In this document: positions 8,818 to 16,448 of the stretch, piece after piece
Layout: each line of letters begins with the position of its first letter
Position numbering within the stretch: position 1 is the first letter of the stretch
Assembly: GCF_018127965.1 (NCBI RefSeq)
Contig: NZ_CP072349.1
Location: forward strand, 201,001 to 265,000
Source: Prevotella melaninogenica
Lineage (GTDB): Bacteria > Bacteroidota > Bacteroidia > Bacteroidales > Bacteroidaceae
Direction: 5' to 3'
Length of the DNA stretch: 64,000 bases
The notes under the pieces: model-generated
Seen by the model: the letters and a program-made list of their open reading frames with translations, nothing else
Databases searched by the model: none
What the model was told of the DNA's origin: nothing
Made by a program: the position numbers and the translations under genes

Positions 8818-9112
8818 TATGTTTTTCCGTCTTCTACAAGCGACTTATTCCCTTATTACTTGATATCTGTAAACTATTTTCATACGTTTTGAAATCAATC
8901 CATACTCTTTTGGCTTCTAAAAGACGCCTAATTGACTTGCAAAAGGTGCCCTTTTGAGGTCCAACTAACGCCCTTTTGAAGTCCAATTAAGCACCTTTTC
9001 TTTTACTACTTTGTAACCATTTGATTTCCTGTTAGTTATAAACCTGCTTTTTATGCGTGTTTTTATCCTTGTTCATAGCTGTTTTACTTGAAATTATGTA
9101 ATGATTTTTCAC
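8818..9112 (+). repeat. Dispersed ~290 bp intergenic repeat, copy 2
   Basis: Same order of landmarks as at 2912-3206 and 54815-55096: CTTCTACAAGCGACTTATTC, CTTTTGGCTTCTAAAAGACG, AAAGGTGCCCTTTTGA, AACTAACGCCCTTTTGAA, CAATTAAGCACCTTTT and ATGTAATGATTTTTCA. It starts 15 bases after the LytTR stop codon. Confidence 0.8.
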
Positions 9113-9157
9113 CATGCAATCTATGTTTTTGAAGTATTAAGATGAAAGTTTTTTTTC

Positions 9158-9260
9158 TGAAATAGGGAGTGATAAACTAAAGCTATTACATAAAAAGGCA
9201 CACTGAGGAAAGGACTAAGACGGTGCAAGAGAAAGTTTTGTGGCGTAGTTAGTAATAGAA
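9158..9260 (+). repeat. Single-arm relative of the inverted-repeat element at 21132-21466
   Basis: TGAAATAGGGAGTGATAAAC, CTAAAGC, TTACATAA and GCACACTGAGG appear in the same order and spacing as in the left arm of the element at 21132-21466. Only one arm is visible here, so this is either a solo arm or a decayed copy. Confidence 0.5.
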
Positions 9261-9569
9261 ATATTCAGTTACTATTAAAAAAATACTGGTAATCTTCCCA
9301 TAAAACCATACTGTTTGCTATTATATTCTTACCTTTGTAAGGTGATATTCTGAAATCGAATGTAATGATAAATCTAAACTAAAAAATACTTCAAAGAAAT
9401 TAGAAATATGGGAAAGATACGTTATTTTCGCTTGTTGTAGGTGTTGCGATGCGGCATGAAGTGTTTTCTATAAATCAAGGTGGCAACTATCTCTTTTAGA
9501 TAACGAAACAGCTATTAAAAAGAGGTTTTAGTCATATCTTTTAAATATTTTTCTAAGTTTCTCAAAAAA

Positions 9570-9595
9570 AAGTTCCTAAATCCGTGCAGTCTTTT
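9570..9595 (+). promoter_or_regulatory. Candidate ECF sigma-dependent promoter before the sigma/barrel fusion gene
   Basis: AAGTT at 9570-9574 within an A-rich run, 9 bases, then GTGCAGTCTTTT at 9584-9595, ending 42 bases before the ATG at 9638. The same box with an 8-base spacer occurs at 11368-11392 before the radical SAM gene. It does not fit the housekeeping TAnnTTTG pattern, so I infer recognition by an alternative sigma factor, most simply the one encoded here. Confidence 0.5.
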
Positions 9596-9637
9596 AAGCA
9601 AAACATGCTCCTTTTAATAAAAAGCTATGGTATATCT

Positions 9638-11344
9638 ATGAAAATAGATGTTAATATAGACGCATGTAAACAGGGAGAACGTGAGGCTCTCGGAAATTTA
9701 TATAAGGCATATTCCGACAGATTAAAGAGAATATGCCTGCACTATGTGGAAGATGAAAGTACGGCAGAAGATATTTTGCACGATGCTTTTCTCATCATTT
9801 TTACCTCTATTAATTCGCTGAAGGACAACTCAAAATTGGAAGGATGGATGATAACGATTGTGAGAAACCTTTCGTTGAGATTCCTACAAAGTACAGAAAA
9901 AAGTAATATTCTTTTATCCAGTCTGGGAAAAGATGTGTTGAGCGAAGAAGACGATAAAGAAAAGAATATAGAGCTGGAGTTGTTGCTGTCAGCGATAGAA
10001 CTGTTACCAGAGGGGAACCGAGAAATATTCAAACTCTCAGTGTTGGACGGTCTTTCACATAAGGAAATAGGAGATCTGCTTGGTATCAATCCACATAGTT
10101 CTTCTTCGCAGTTGGCTCGGGCAAAGAAAATGCTGCGTGTCATATTGATTAAGTATTGGATGCTGTTCTTGCTTCCAATCCTGATACCTGTCTATATCTA
10201 TTTCGTAACGAGGGACAAGTTCGTTGACACATCTGATAATAGGTCAACGGCTTTAGATACTCATCATAACTTTCCAAAACGAGTTCAACAAAATGGAGCT
10301 ACTTCTCAAAAGAATGGGCAGCCAAGGTATTCTATACCTTCAAGCGCTACTGGAAATGATAGGTGTGTTTTGGCAGAAAAGACTCTTTCTACTGAAGATA
10401 TTTCATCACGAATAATAACAGATAGTATAGAAATCAGACAGCAAATTGTATCATTTCATGAGGACTCCTTGCAGAAATATCTTGCTAAAATTAGAGTAAG
10501 TATAGACGACTCAGTGCTTCACATTCCACAAATTTCGGAAGATAAAATATTGGCATCGAATGAAAGTATGAAGGTCGATGTAAATCATAAGAAGAAATAT
10601 ACGTGGAAAATTAACTTTGGTTATTCCTCAAATACATCGGGTAATACAATATCTAACTTCAATTATCTGTCAGTTATCGATTATGCAAATGGTGGTGCAG
10701 CTGCTAAACTTTACACTTGGACAGATTTAGAGAACTATTATACTCGGAATAATGCTTTGATGGATTCTGTCGAGAGAGCGAGAATGTCCTTGATACTGCG
10801 TGAACATCCAACAGATGGCAATAGTTCATTGGGGGAGGTCGCACATCATAGTCGCCCTAAGACCTTTGGATTTTCCATTAATAAGCAATTAAGTCCAAAG
10901 TGGACTTTCGGGACAGGTATAACTTACACCAGACTAAAATCAGAATTTGAAAGCGAGTATAACAGGGCAAGACTGGTGAAAACCCAGAAAATAGATTATG
11001 TTGGCATACCATTGAGACTGACCTATCAAGTATGGTCAAAAGGACGGTTCAATGCATATATGACAGGTGGTATGGCATTAGAAATGCCTGTCCACAGTTC
11101 GCTTGAAAAGAAGTACATCATAACAGCCGACTCGTTGTACACGTTGAAGAGGGACATCAAGCCACGTTCTCAGTGGTCTGTAAACTTAGGTGCTGGTGTG
11201 CAGTACAAGCTATTCAAACCTTTCAGCTTGTATATAGAACCAAATATGTTCTATTATTTTAGAAATGGTAGTAGTCTCGAAACTTACCGTACAGAGCATC
11301 CGTTTATCATTACCGTACCATTCGGATTACGGCTTACTTGGTAA
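9638..11344 (+). CDS. ECF sigma factor fused through one membrane helix to an outer-membrane beta-barrel
   Basis: 568 residues from the ATG at 9638; an earlier GTG at 9584 lies inside the candidate promoter and is rejected. Sigma region 2 covers about 20-85 (YVEDESTAEDILHDAF, then GWMITIVRN) and region 4 about 115-165 (LPEGNREIFKLSVLDGLSHK, then EIGDLLGI). One hydrophobic helix follows at about 173-191. Residues 192-319 form a polar, low-complexity linker long enough to cross the periplasm. Residues 320-568 alternate like outer-membrane strands and end in LRLTW with a terminal aromatic residue. The predicted topology therefore spans both membranes with a sigma factor in the cytoplasm. No separate anti-sigma domain is visible. 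Dual membrane-spanning anti-sigma factors are known in Bacteroides; here the sigma factor itself is on the chain. It would signal from the cell surface to transcription, probably of the next genes. Confidence 0.8.
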   Translation: MKIDVNIDACKQGEREALGNLYKAYSDRLKRICLHYVEDESTAEDILHDAFLIIFTSINSLKDNSKLEGWMITIVRNLSLRFLQSTEKSNILLSSLGKDVLSEEDDKEKNIELELLLSAIELLPEGNREIFKLSVLDGLSHKEIGDLLGINPHSSSSQLARAKKMLRVILIKYWMLFLLPILIPVYIYFVTRDKFVDTSDNRSTALDTHHNFPKRVQQNGATSQKNGQPRYSIPSSATGNDRCVLAEKTLSTEDISSRIITDSIEIRQQIVSFHEDSLQKYLAKIRVSIDDSVLHIPQISEDKILASNESMKVDVNHKKKYTWKINFGYSSNTSGNTISNFNYLSVIDYANGGAAAKLYTWTDLENYYTRNNALMDSVERARMSLILREHPTDGNSSLGEVAHHSRPKTFGFSINKQLSPKWTFGTGITYTRLKSEFESEYNRARLVKTQKIDYVGIPLRLTYQVWSKGRFNAYMTGGMALEMPVHSSLEKKYIITADSLYTLKRDIKPRSQWSVNLGAGVQYKLFKPFSLYIEPNMFYYFRNGSSLETYRTEHPFIITVPFGLRLTW

Positions 11345-11367
11345 ATGGAGAGAATAAATTGATAAAA

Positions 11368-11392
11368 AAGTTACAAAACTGTGCAGTCTTTT
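11368..11392 (+). promoter_or_regulatory. Candidate ECF sigma-dependent promoter before the radical SAM gene
   Basis: AAGTT at 11368-11372, 8 bases, then GTGCAGTCTTTT at 11381-11392, ending 43 bases before the ATG at 11436. The 12-base downstream block is identical to that at 9584-9595 and sits at almost the same distance from the start codon. This suggests one regulator for both transcripts. Confidence 0.5.
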
Positions 11393-11435
11393 TTTTGTTT
11401 TCTACTCTTACAATAAAAGACAAAACTTAAAAAAG

Positions 11436-12521
11436 ATGTACAGTATTTATGACTACATCCACAATGGAATGGTATTTGTCAACAATGTAGTACGCAGACA
11501 GCATAAGGAACTTACCTCTTTAATGATATATTCCACAACAAGTTGTCAGTCTCGTTGCAAACACTGTTCCATTTGGAAAAAACCTACAGAAAATCTAAGT
11601 TTGGTTGATATTATCAGAATAATGAATAGTAAATGTGTAACAAAAAGCACAATAGTAGGTTTGGAAGGAGGTGAGTTTATCCTCCATCCCGAAGCAGACA
11701 ATATATTAGAATGGTTTGATACTAACCATCCTAATTATACATTGCTGTCCAACTGCCTTGCAACGAACAAGGTAATTTCTGCTGTAAAGAATCATCACCC
11801 TAAACATCTATACATATCACTTGACGGTAATAGAGAAACCTATCGTTATATGCGTGGGAGAGATGGGTATGACAAAGTGATTAAGGTTATAGAGGCATGT
11901 AAAGACATCGTGCCTATCTCCCTAATGTTTTGTCTTTCTCCATGGAACTCGTTTGAGGATATGAGGCATGTCATAGATTGTGCTAAACAATATAACATTG
12001 ATGTACGTATTGGCATTTACAGCACAATGTCATTCTTCGACACAACCAAAGATTTAATAGAATCCAATGATGCGGATTTCATCAGCCAGATACCTTCTTC
12101 CATACATCAAACATATGAGAACTTTGACTTTGTAGTTTTGTATGACGAGTGGAAGAATAATACACTGAAGTTACGGTGTCATAGCATATTCAGTGAATTG
12201 GTCATCCACTCTAATGGGGATGTCCCCTTATGCCAGAATTTAGATGTAATCTTGGGTAATATTCACGAGAATACACTCGATGAGATATTCAATTCAAAGA
12301 ATACGTGCAAAATTCAATGTCAGTACTCCAAAGAATGCAATCAATGTTGGATCAACTATCACCGAAAATATGACATTATCCTGTTAAGAAATATAGAAAA
12401 GATAATCCCCAAACGATTGATAGAGTTGTTTTATGGGAAATATCAATGGACCAGCAACAGGCAAACTACCTATAATAAACATTTCAAACGAATAATAGCA
12501 AAGCTAAAATGGGATATTTAG
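11436..12521 (+). CDS. Radical SAM protein with SPASM-like cysteine cluster
   Basis: 361 residues. The radical SAM iron-sulfur motif C-x3-C-x2-C is at C37, C41 and C44 (CQSRCKHC), with the GGE motif at 78-80. The C-terminal part has cysteines at 248, 266, 291, 295, 301 and 304, in the pattern of a SPASM/twitch domain that binds auxiliary clusters. SPASM enzymes commonly modify peptides or proteins and some act on carbohydrates; the substrate is unknown. The next gene overlaps this one by 13 bases, so the product probably works with the Gfo/Idh/MocA enzyme. Transcription may start at the box at 11368-11392 shared with the sigma/barrel fusion gene. Confidence 0.8.
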   Translation: MYSIYDYIHNGMVFVNNVVRRQHKELTSLMIYSTTSCQSRCKHCSIWKKPTENLSLVDIIRIMNSKCVTKSTIVGLEGGEFILHPEADNILEWFDTNHPNYTLLSNCLATNKVISAVKNHHPKHLYISLDGNRETYRYMRGRDGYDKVIKVIEACKDIVPISLMFCLSPWNSFEDMRHVIDCAKQYNIDVRIGIYSTMSFFDTTKDLIESNDADFISQIPSSIHQTYENFDFVVLYDEWKNNTLKLRCHSIFSELVIHSNGDVPLCQNLDVILGNIHENTLDEIFNSKNTCKIQCQYSKECNQCWINYHRKYDIILLRNIEKIIPKRLIELFYGKYQWTSNRQTTYNKHFKRIIAKLKWDI

Positions 12522-13573
12522 ATAACATCATAGGCAGATACAAGTATATACGCAGTATGAGAGAGTTGAGTCATACTTACACGCAACAGTATGCTCTTGT
12601 TGGGTTTGGCAATCATTGTGCAAACAACCTTCTGCCCGTCATACAGTATCTTCAGTTACCACTGAAATATATCTGCTGTACCTCAGAGAAGAAAGCCGAA
12701 CTGATTTCTCAAAAGTATAAAGGAGTCAAAGGAACAACTTCTTTACAGGATATACTGCTTGATGATACTGTTTCTGGTGTTTTTGTGGCAGCTAATCCCC
12801 ATTCACACTTTCATATTGCAACCGATATTATAAAGGCAGGAAAGTCCTTATTTATAGAGAAACCACCCTGTGAGAATGAAAGAGAATTAAAGTCTTTGAC
12901 CGATACTATCATGCTATATGGCTCACAACATATCGTTGTCGGACTGCAAAGGCGTTTTGCCCCTGCCACTCAAGTATTGAAAAAACGATTGAAAGGTGAT
13001 GGCAAACGGCATTATCATTATCGCTATCTGACAGGATTATACCCTGAAGGAGATACTTTACTTGACCTATTCATCCATCCTCTTGACTATGTAACATTCC
13101 TTTTTGGAGAGGCAAAGATAAAGAGTTTGGATGTCATTCGCAGTAGAGATGGTGCCCAAACTTTATTTCTTGTATTGGAGCACCAAGATATAACAGGTAT
13201 GTTGGAACTATCAACAGATTATTCTTGGCAAGAAGCACAGGAACAGCTAAATATCAGTACAGATAAAGGACTTTATGTGTTGGAAAACATGGAGCGACTT
13301 GATTTCATGCCGAGACGCTCTGCATTGTTAGGGATTCCGTTGGAGAAAGTCTTTCCAAACAAAGGAGCAACAATTTGTCTCTACGGAAGAAACAACTTTG
13401 TCCCAACTATTGGGAATAACCAAATCGTTTCGCAAGGGTTCTTTTCTGAAATCAAGACTTTTGCCGACATGATTGAAAACAAACATGAGGCTGATTATAC
13501 TTTGGGTTTAGAAAGTGTTAATCATGTTTATTCGTTAATGACAGAAATACATAAATACACAAGCAAGATATAA
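12509..13573 (+). CDS. Gfo/Idh/MocA-family NAD(P)-dependent oxidoreductase
   Basis: 354 residues. A Rossmann fold with V-G-F-G-N-H at 31-36 binds the dinucleotide, and the E-K-P motif at 117-119 (IEKPPC) holds the family's catalytic lysine. The C-terminal alpha/beta domain (about 140-354) follows, with IHPLDYV in the position of the family's active-site histidine segment. Members oxidise or reduce sugars, inositols and related hydroxy compounds. The start overlaps the radical SAM gene by 13 bases, which implies translational coupling. A radical SAM plus sugar-oxidoreductase pair suggests modification of a glycan or small metabolite, but this is inference. Confidence 0.8.
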   Translation: MGYLDNIIGRYKYIRSMRELSHTYTQQYALVGFGNHCANNLLPVIQYLQLPLKYICCTSEKKAELISQKYKGVKGTTSLQDILLDDTVSGVFVAANPHSHFHIATDIIKAGKSLFIEKPPCENERELKSLTDTIMLYGSQHIVVGLQRRFAPATQVLKKRLKGDGKRHYHYRYLTGLYPEGDTLLDLFIHPLDYVTFLFGEAKIKSLDVIRSRDGAQTLFLVLEHQDITGMLELSTDYSWQEAQEQLNISTDKGLYVLENMERLDFMPRRSALLGIPLEKVFPNKGATICLYGRNNFVPTIGNNQIVSQGFFSEIKTFADMIENKHEADYTLGLESVNHVYSLMTEIHKYTSKI

Positions 13574-13619
13574 TAAAAATTACGTTTATAAAATAGTAAC
13601 AAACTAAATTCATGTAATT

Positions 13620-14150
13620 ATGAAAAAAACATTTTACAGCCTTCTGTGCATCATCGGATTGTCTGCATGTTCAACAGAGAATGTTGCCCTTGATTCATTA
13701 AAAGTTTATGATGTTGCAAATTCTACTTGCAAGTTAACACTCTCTCTAACAGAGACACGTCCCGATGCCTATGCTGAAAACAACATTATGCCGGCAACTT
13801 TAAGCATGGAGCTGGGCAAAGACGGGATAGTTCAATGTATGCTGGAAGACGTGAAAGCCAACTGTGCCGTAAAAAATATTTATGTGAACATCGCTAATCA
13901 AAACAATCAGATTACCCTTGTCGTGTACCATAATGTACTTGATGCACTAGCCGATTGTATTTGCAAATATGATGTTCGTTTTAAGATGAGTAAATTGCCT
14001 TCTGGTAATTATAAACTAAAGGTGTACTATGCTAACCCAAATATGAAATATGATGAATCTAATATTGCATATAATGGACAAGTAAATATTGTTCAGAATA
14101 GAAAAGTCTCTGTAAAATTCAATCCAGAAATAGGTTTACCTGAGAATTAA
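13620..14150 (+). CDS. Cysteine-containing lipoprotein, unknown function
   Basis: 176 residues with a type II signal sequence and lipobox L-S-A-C (C17). The mature part is predicted to be beta-rich and has five further cysteines at 37, 73, 82, 113 and 115. Its C-terminal portion has a D-C-I-C-K-Y-D-V-R-F motif (112-121) and then LPSGNYKLKVYY, a pattern I associate with small Bacteroidales envelope proteins without named function. It is the last gene of the run that begins with the radical SAM gene (46-base gap) and is followed by a hairpin terminator. It may be the substrate of the enzymes or the surface ligand of the barrel sensor; the sequence does not decide. Confidence 0.7.
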   Translation: MKKTFYSLLCIIGLSACSTENVALDSLKVYDVANSTCKLTLSLTETRPDAYAENNIMPATLSMELGKDGIVQCMLEDVKANCAVKNIYVNIANQNNQITLVVYHNVLDALADCICKYDVRFKMSKLPSGNYKLKVYYANPNMKYDESNIAYNGQVNIVQNRKVSVKFNPEIGLPEN

Positions 14151-14171
14151 AGATGTAGGTGTCTATTCAAA

Positions 14172-14213
14172 ATATGGCACTTGGGCTGGTATATATCAGG
14201 TCAAGTGCCATAT
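14172..14213 (+). terminator. Hairpin after the lipoprotein gene
   Basis: ATATGGCACTTG (14172-14183) and CAAGTGCCATAT (14202-14213) are perfect complements around an 18-base loop. The downstream T-run is weak, so termination efficiency is uncertain, but the position 21 bases after the stop codon suits the end of the operon. Confidence 0.6.
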
Positions 14214-14276
14214 AGTATTGTCAATATTCCATCTTCATCTTATCTTTTTCTCTATAGATATTCCTTTATAATTGAG

Positions 14277-14362
14277 TTTCCTGTCATTCCTGTCATTCGT
14301 CATAATGACTTAACTTATTAATTCACAGTAGGGTTATACGAAGTGTTAAAAGTGACAGCAAA
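14277..14362 (+). mobile_element. 86 bp miniature inverted-repeat element, copy 1
   Basis: Ends TTTCCTGTCATT (14277-14288) and AGTGACAGCAAA (14351-14362) are inverted repeats with two mismatches. The whole 86-base unit recurs in opposite orientation at 20965-21050, sharing CTTAACTTATTAAT, ACGAAGTGTTAAAAGTGACA and both ends. It has no coding capacity. Confidence 0.7.
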
Positions 14363-14543
14363 CTAAAAGTAAAATTATTCTTGTAGAAATGAGTAGTGGG
14401 TGTCTTTTTACTTTAGTCAGAAATATAACATCATTCTCTTAACCATCCAACGAACTAAGTGTATTAGTTATTCGTCACAAAAGATAGTATTTCAGCGGGC
14501 TTGATAGTTATTTAAACCGCTTTCTTGTTGTCTGTCCCCATTA

Positions 14544-14575
14544 TTTGGAGGCTATAAAAAGCTTTGATACATTTG
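14544..14575 (+). promoter_or_regulatory. Promoter for the secreted helical protein gene
   Basis: TTTG at 14544-14547, a 20-base spacer and TACATTTG at 14568-14575: a full match to the Bacteroidota housekeeping promoter. It lies 39 bases before the ATG at 14615. Confidence 0.75.
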
Positions 14576-14614
14576 CAACAGAAATCATTGTTTCACTTTT
14601 TAAAATCAAAGCGT

Positions 14615-15250
14615 ATGAAAACTTTAGTTTCTAAAATCGTCGTTATCGTTGCCCTTATGTGCGCAACCAGTATGAATGCACAGAACAACAATCAGTTCGA
14701 TGCACAGTTAAAAACCACTTTAAGTAATGTCAAGGCAGACGAACCTACATCTATTGTAAAGGGAATGAATGACTTGAAGCGTATGGAAATGCAGTATCCT
14801 GATGCTTGGCTCCCTACCTATTACCGTGTGTTCTATGCCCTTCAGTATGCTGCTCGCAACCCACAGAGTGATTATTCTTCCTTATTCTTAGACGCAGTGA
14901 AGGCTGATCTTGAGGCTTTACAGACAAAGAAGGGAGTTGACCGTTCAGAACAGTACACATTGAAAGGATTCTATTACACAGCCCTTATCACACAAAACCC
15001 TGTTGAGAATGGTAGGCTTTATTTCATCGATGCAATCTGCTGTTACAAGTCAGCCATTGGCATTAATCCATCAAACCCTCGTCCTCGTATTCTTCTTTAT
15101 ATGTTCTTTGAGAATATGAGTAAGCAGACCGGACAGCCAAGTATGAATAATCCAAAGGATTTAGAGACTATCAAAGAGTTGTTTAGCAAGGAAAAGCAGA
15201 ATGGTCTACAGCCAGCATGGGGACGTAATCTGATAGGCTATTGTAAGTAA
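14615..15250 (+). CDS. Secreted protein with helical repeat character, unknown function
   Basis: 211 residues from the ATG at 14615; an in-frame TTG farther upstream lies inside the promoter and is rejected. A signal peptide ends near residue 23 (ATSMNAQ). The mature protein is helical, with features of tetratricopeptide-like repeats (PDAWLPTYYRVFYALQYAA, then a DAICCYKSAIGINPSNPRPR segment). This suggests a periplasmic protein-protein interaction module. It is monocistronic with a strong promoter. I do not recognise a characterised family. Confidence 0.75.
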   Translation: MKTLVSKIVVIVALMCATSMNAQNNNQFDAQLKTTLSNVKADEPTSIVKGMNDLKRMEMQYPDAWLPTYYRVFYALQYAARNPQSDYSSLFLDAVKADLEALQTKKGVDRSEQYTLKGFYYTALITQNPVENGRLYFIDAICCYKSAIGINPSNPRPRILLYMFFENMSKQTGQPSMNNPKDLETIKELFSKEKQNGLQPAWGRNLIGYCK

Positions 15251-15288
15251 AGGTAATGTTCTGAAAGAACTTAAACCATAAAGATGTG

Positions 15289-15509
15289 GGGCGTATCAAA
15301 ATAGACACATCCTCTCTTTTAAATTCCTAAAACTTAATCTGTCTACAAAAAGGTCAACAGTTTTTATCAAAATAGTCGACTATTTTTCAAAAAAGGTTGA
15401 CCCTTCCGTCAAAAAAGGTTGACCTTTTCGTCAAAAAAGGTTGACCTTTTCGTCAAAAAGGGTTAACCTTCTTGTCAACAAAAAGGATATGTCTATTTTG
15501 ACACACGCC
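15289..15509 (+). repeat. ~220 bp element with terminal inverted repeats and four 22 bp palindromic units, copy A
   Basis: The ends GGGCGTATCAAAATAGACAC and the complement of GTCTATTTTGACACACGCCC pair almost perfectly. Inside are four 22-base units built on AAAAAAGGTTGACCTTTT, each itself a near palindrome. Copies B (52493-52718) and C (57026-57232) have the same plan and the same number of units. It lies between two plus-strand genes. Confidence 0.85.
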
Positions 15510-15607
15510 CTATCTTTGTGAGGTCCTTTATCATACAAAGGAATTATGCTAATAGATACTATAAATCGTCATCAAGTCTTCATAAAAGGTAAGATAAAGA
15601 GTATAGA

Positions 15608-15639
15608 TTTGCTCTCTTTAAGAAAAAAATGTATCTTTG
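15608..15639 (+). promoter_or_regulatory. Promoter for the LemA/DUF3137 operon
   Basis: TTTG at 15608-15611, a 20-base spacer, TATCTTTG at 15632-15639. Full match to the Bacteroidota consensus, 45 bases before the ATG at 15685. Confidence 0.75.
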
Positions 15640-15684
15640 AAGCCTAAAAACAGATATTATTGAAAACAAAGAACGATTTAAACT

Positions 15685-16434
15685 ATGGCAAATTCATTAG
15701 ACGAAGTGACAGGACCAGTTAATGATGCTGGCCGTGATGTGCATGTAATAGACAAGCAACTTCCTGTTGAAGTTGGTTTTGGTTCAACCCTTTTCCAGAT
15801 TGCTTTGTGGGTAGTTGGTCCAGTGTTGGTATTGTTATTTGTGTTGTTATTGGGTAGTACGATGACAAATCCATTGCTTGTAGGGGTAGTAGGCTGTCTG
15901 GTGGGAATCCTTCCAGGTGTTATCTTTATCTTTATGAAGATATCAGCACGTAACTATTTCCAGAAGTTAGAACAGCGTATTCAGGCTGAGGCGTCTAATA
16001 TAGACAACTATTTGGAACAGCGCGTACAGATACTGCAGAACGTAGTAGGACTGGTAGAACGTGCTATCGACCTTGATAAAGACGTGATGAAAGCCGTTGC
16101 AGCCCTTCGTAGTGGTGGTGTGAACGAAGGTAACAGAAGTGATGTGAATGCACAAGTAAATACAGCCTTCGGTCGACTCTTCCCACAGGTTGAGGCTTAT
16201 CCAGAGTTGAAAGCACACAATGCCATTGCTGATGCGATGCAACAGAATAACTACTTACAGCGTGAGATTACGGCAGCTCGTACTGTCTATAACAGTCGTG
16301 TGACACAATGGAATACTGATATCTTCTCTTGGCCAACAAAGATGATTGTTGCTGCTCAGCAGGGTTATACAACACGCATACCATTTACTGCAACAGCAGA
16401 GACACGAGAGGCTGCAAGAGGTAAGTTCTTCTAA
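15685..16434 (+). CDS. lemA: LemA family membrane protein
   Basis: 249 residues. Two membrane helices near the N-terminus (about 40-57 and 63-84) precede the conserved LemA helical bundle, with NYLEQRVQILQNVVGLVERA, DVNAQVNTAFGRLFPQVEAY and the family landmarks REITAARTVYNSRVTQWNTD. The usual LemA protein has one N-terminal helix and about 190 residues; this one is longer by an extra helix and leader. LemA function is not defined; it is often paired with membrane proteins, here a DUF3137 protein 14 bases downstream. The pair is expressed from the promoter at 15608-15639. Confidence 0.85.
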   Translation: MANSLDEVTGPVNDAGRDVHVIDKQLPVEVGFGSTLFQIALWVVGPVLVLLFVLLLGSTMTNPLLVGVVGCLVGILPGVIFIFMKISARNYFQKLEQRIQAEASNIDNYLEQRVQILQNVVGLVERAIDLDKDVMKAVAALRSGGVNEGNRSDVNAQVNTAFGRLFPQVEAYPELKAHNAIADAMQQNNYLQREITAARTVYNSRVTQWNTDIFSWPTKMIVAAQQGYTTRIPFTATAETREAARGKFF

Positions 16435-16448
16435 GACTATAGAAGTAA

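Noticed and set aside
9584..9637. GTG start adding 18 residues to the sigma/barrel fusion
   Set aside because: The GTG belongs to the promoter-like box conserved at 11381, and sigma-factor similarity starts after the ATG at 9638.
15361..15480. Regular 22 bp repeats suggesting a CRISPR array
   Set aside because: The units are contiguous palindromes without unique spacers, and the same array occurs at two other loci inside an element with inverted ends. No cas genes are present.
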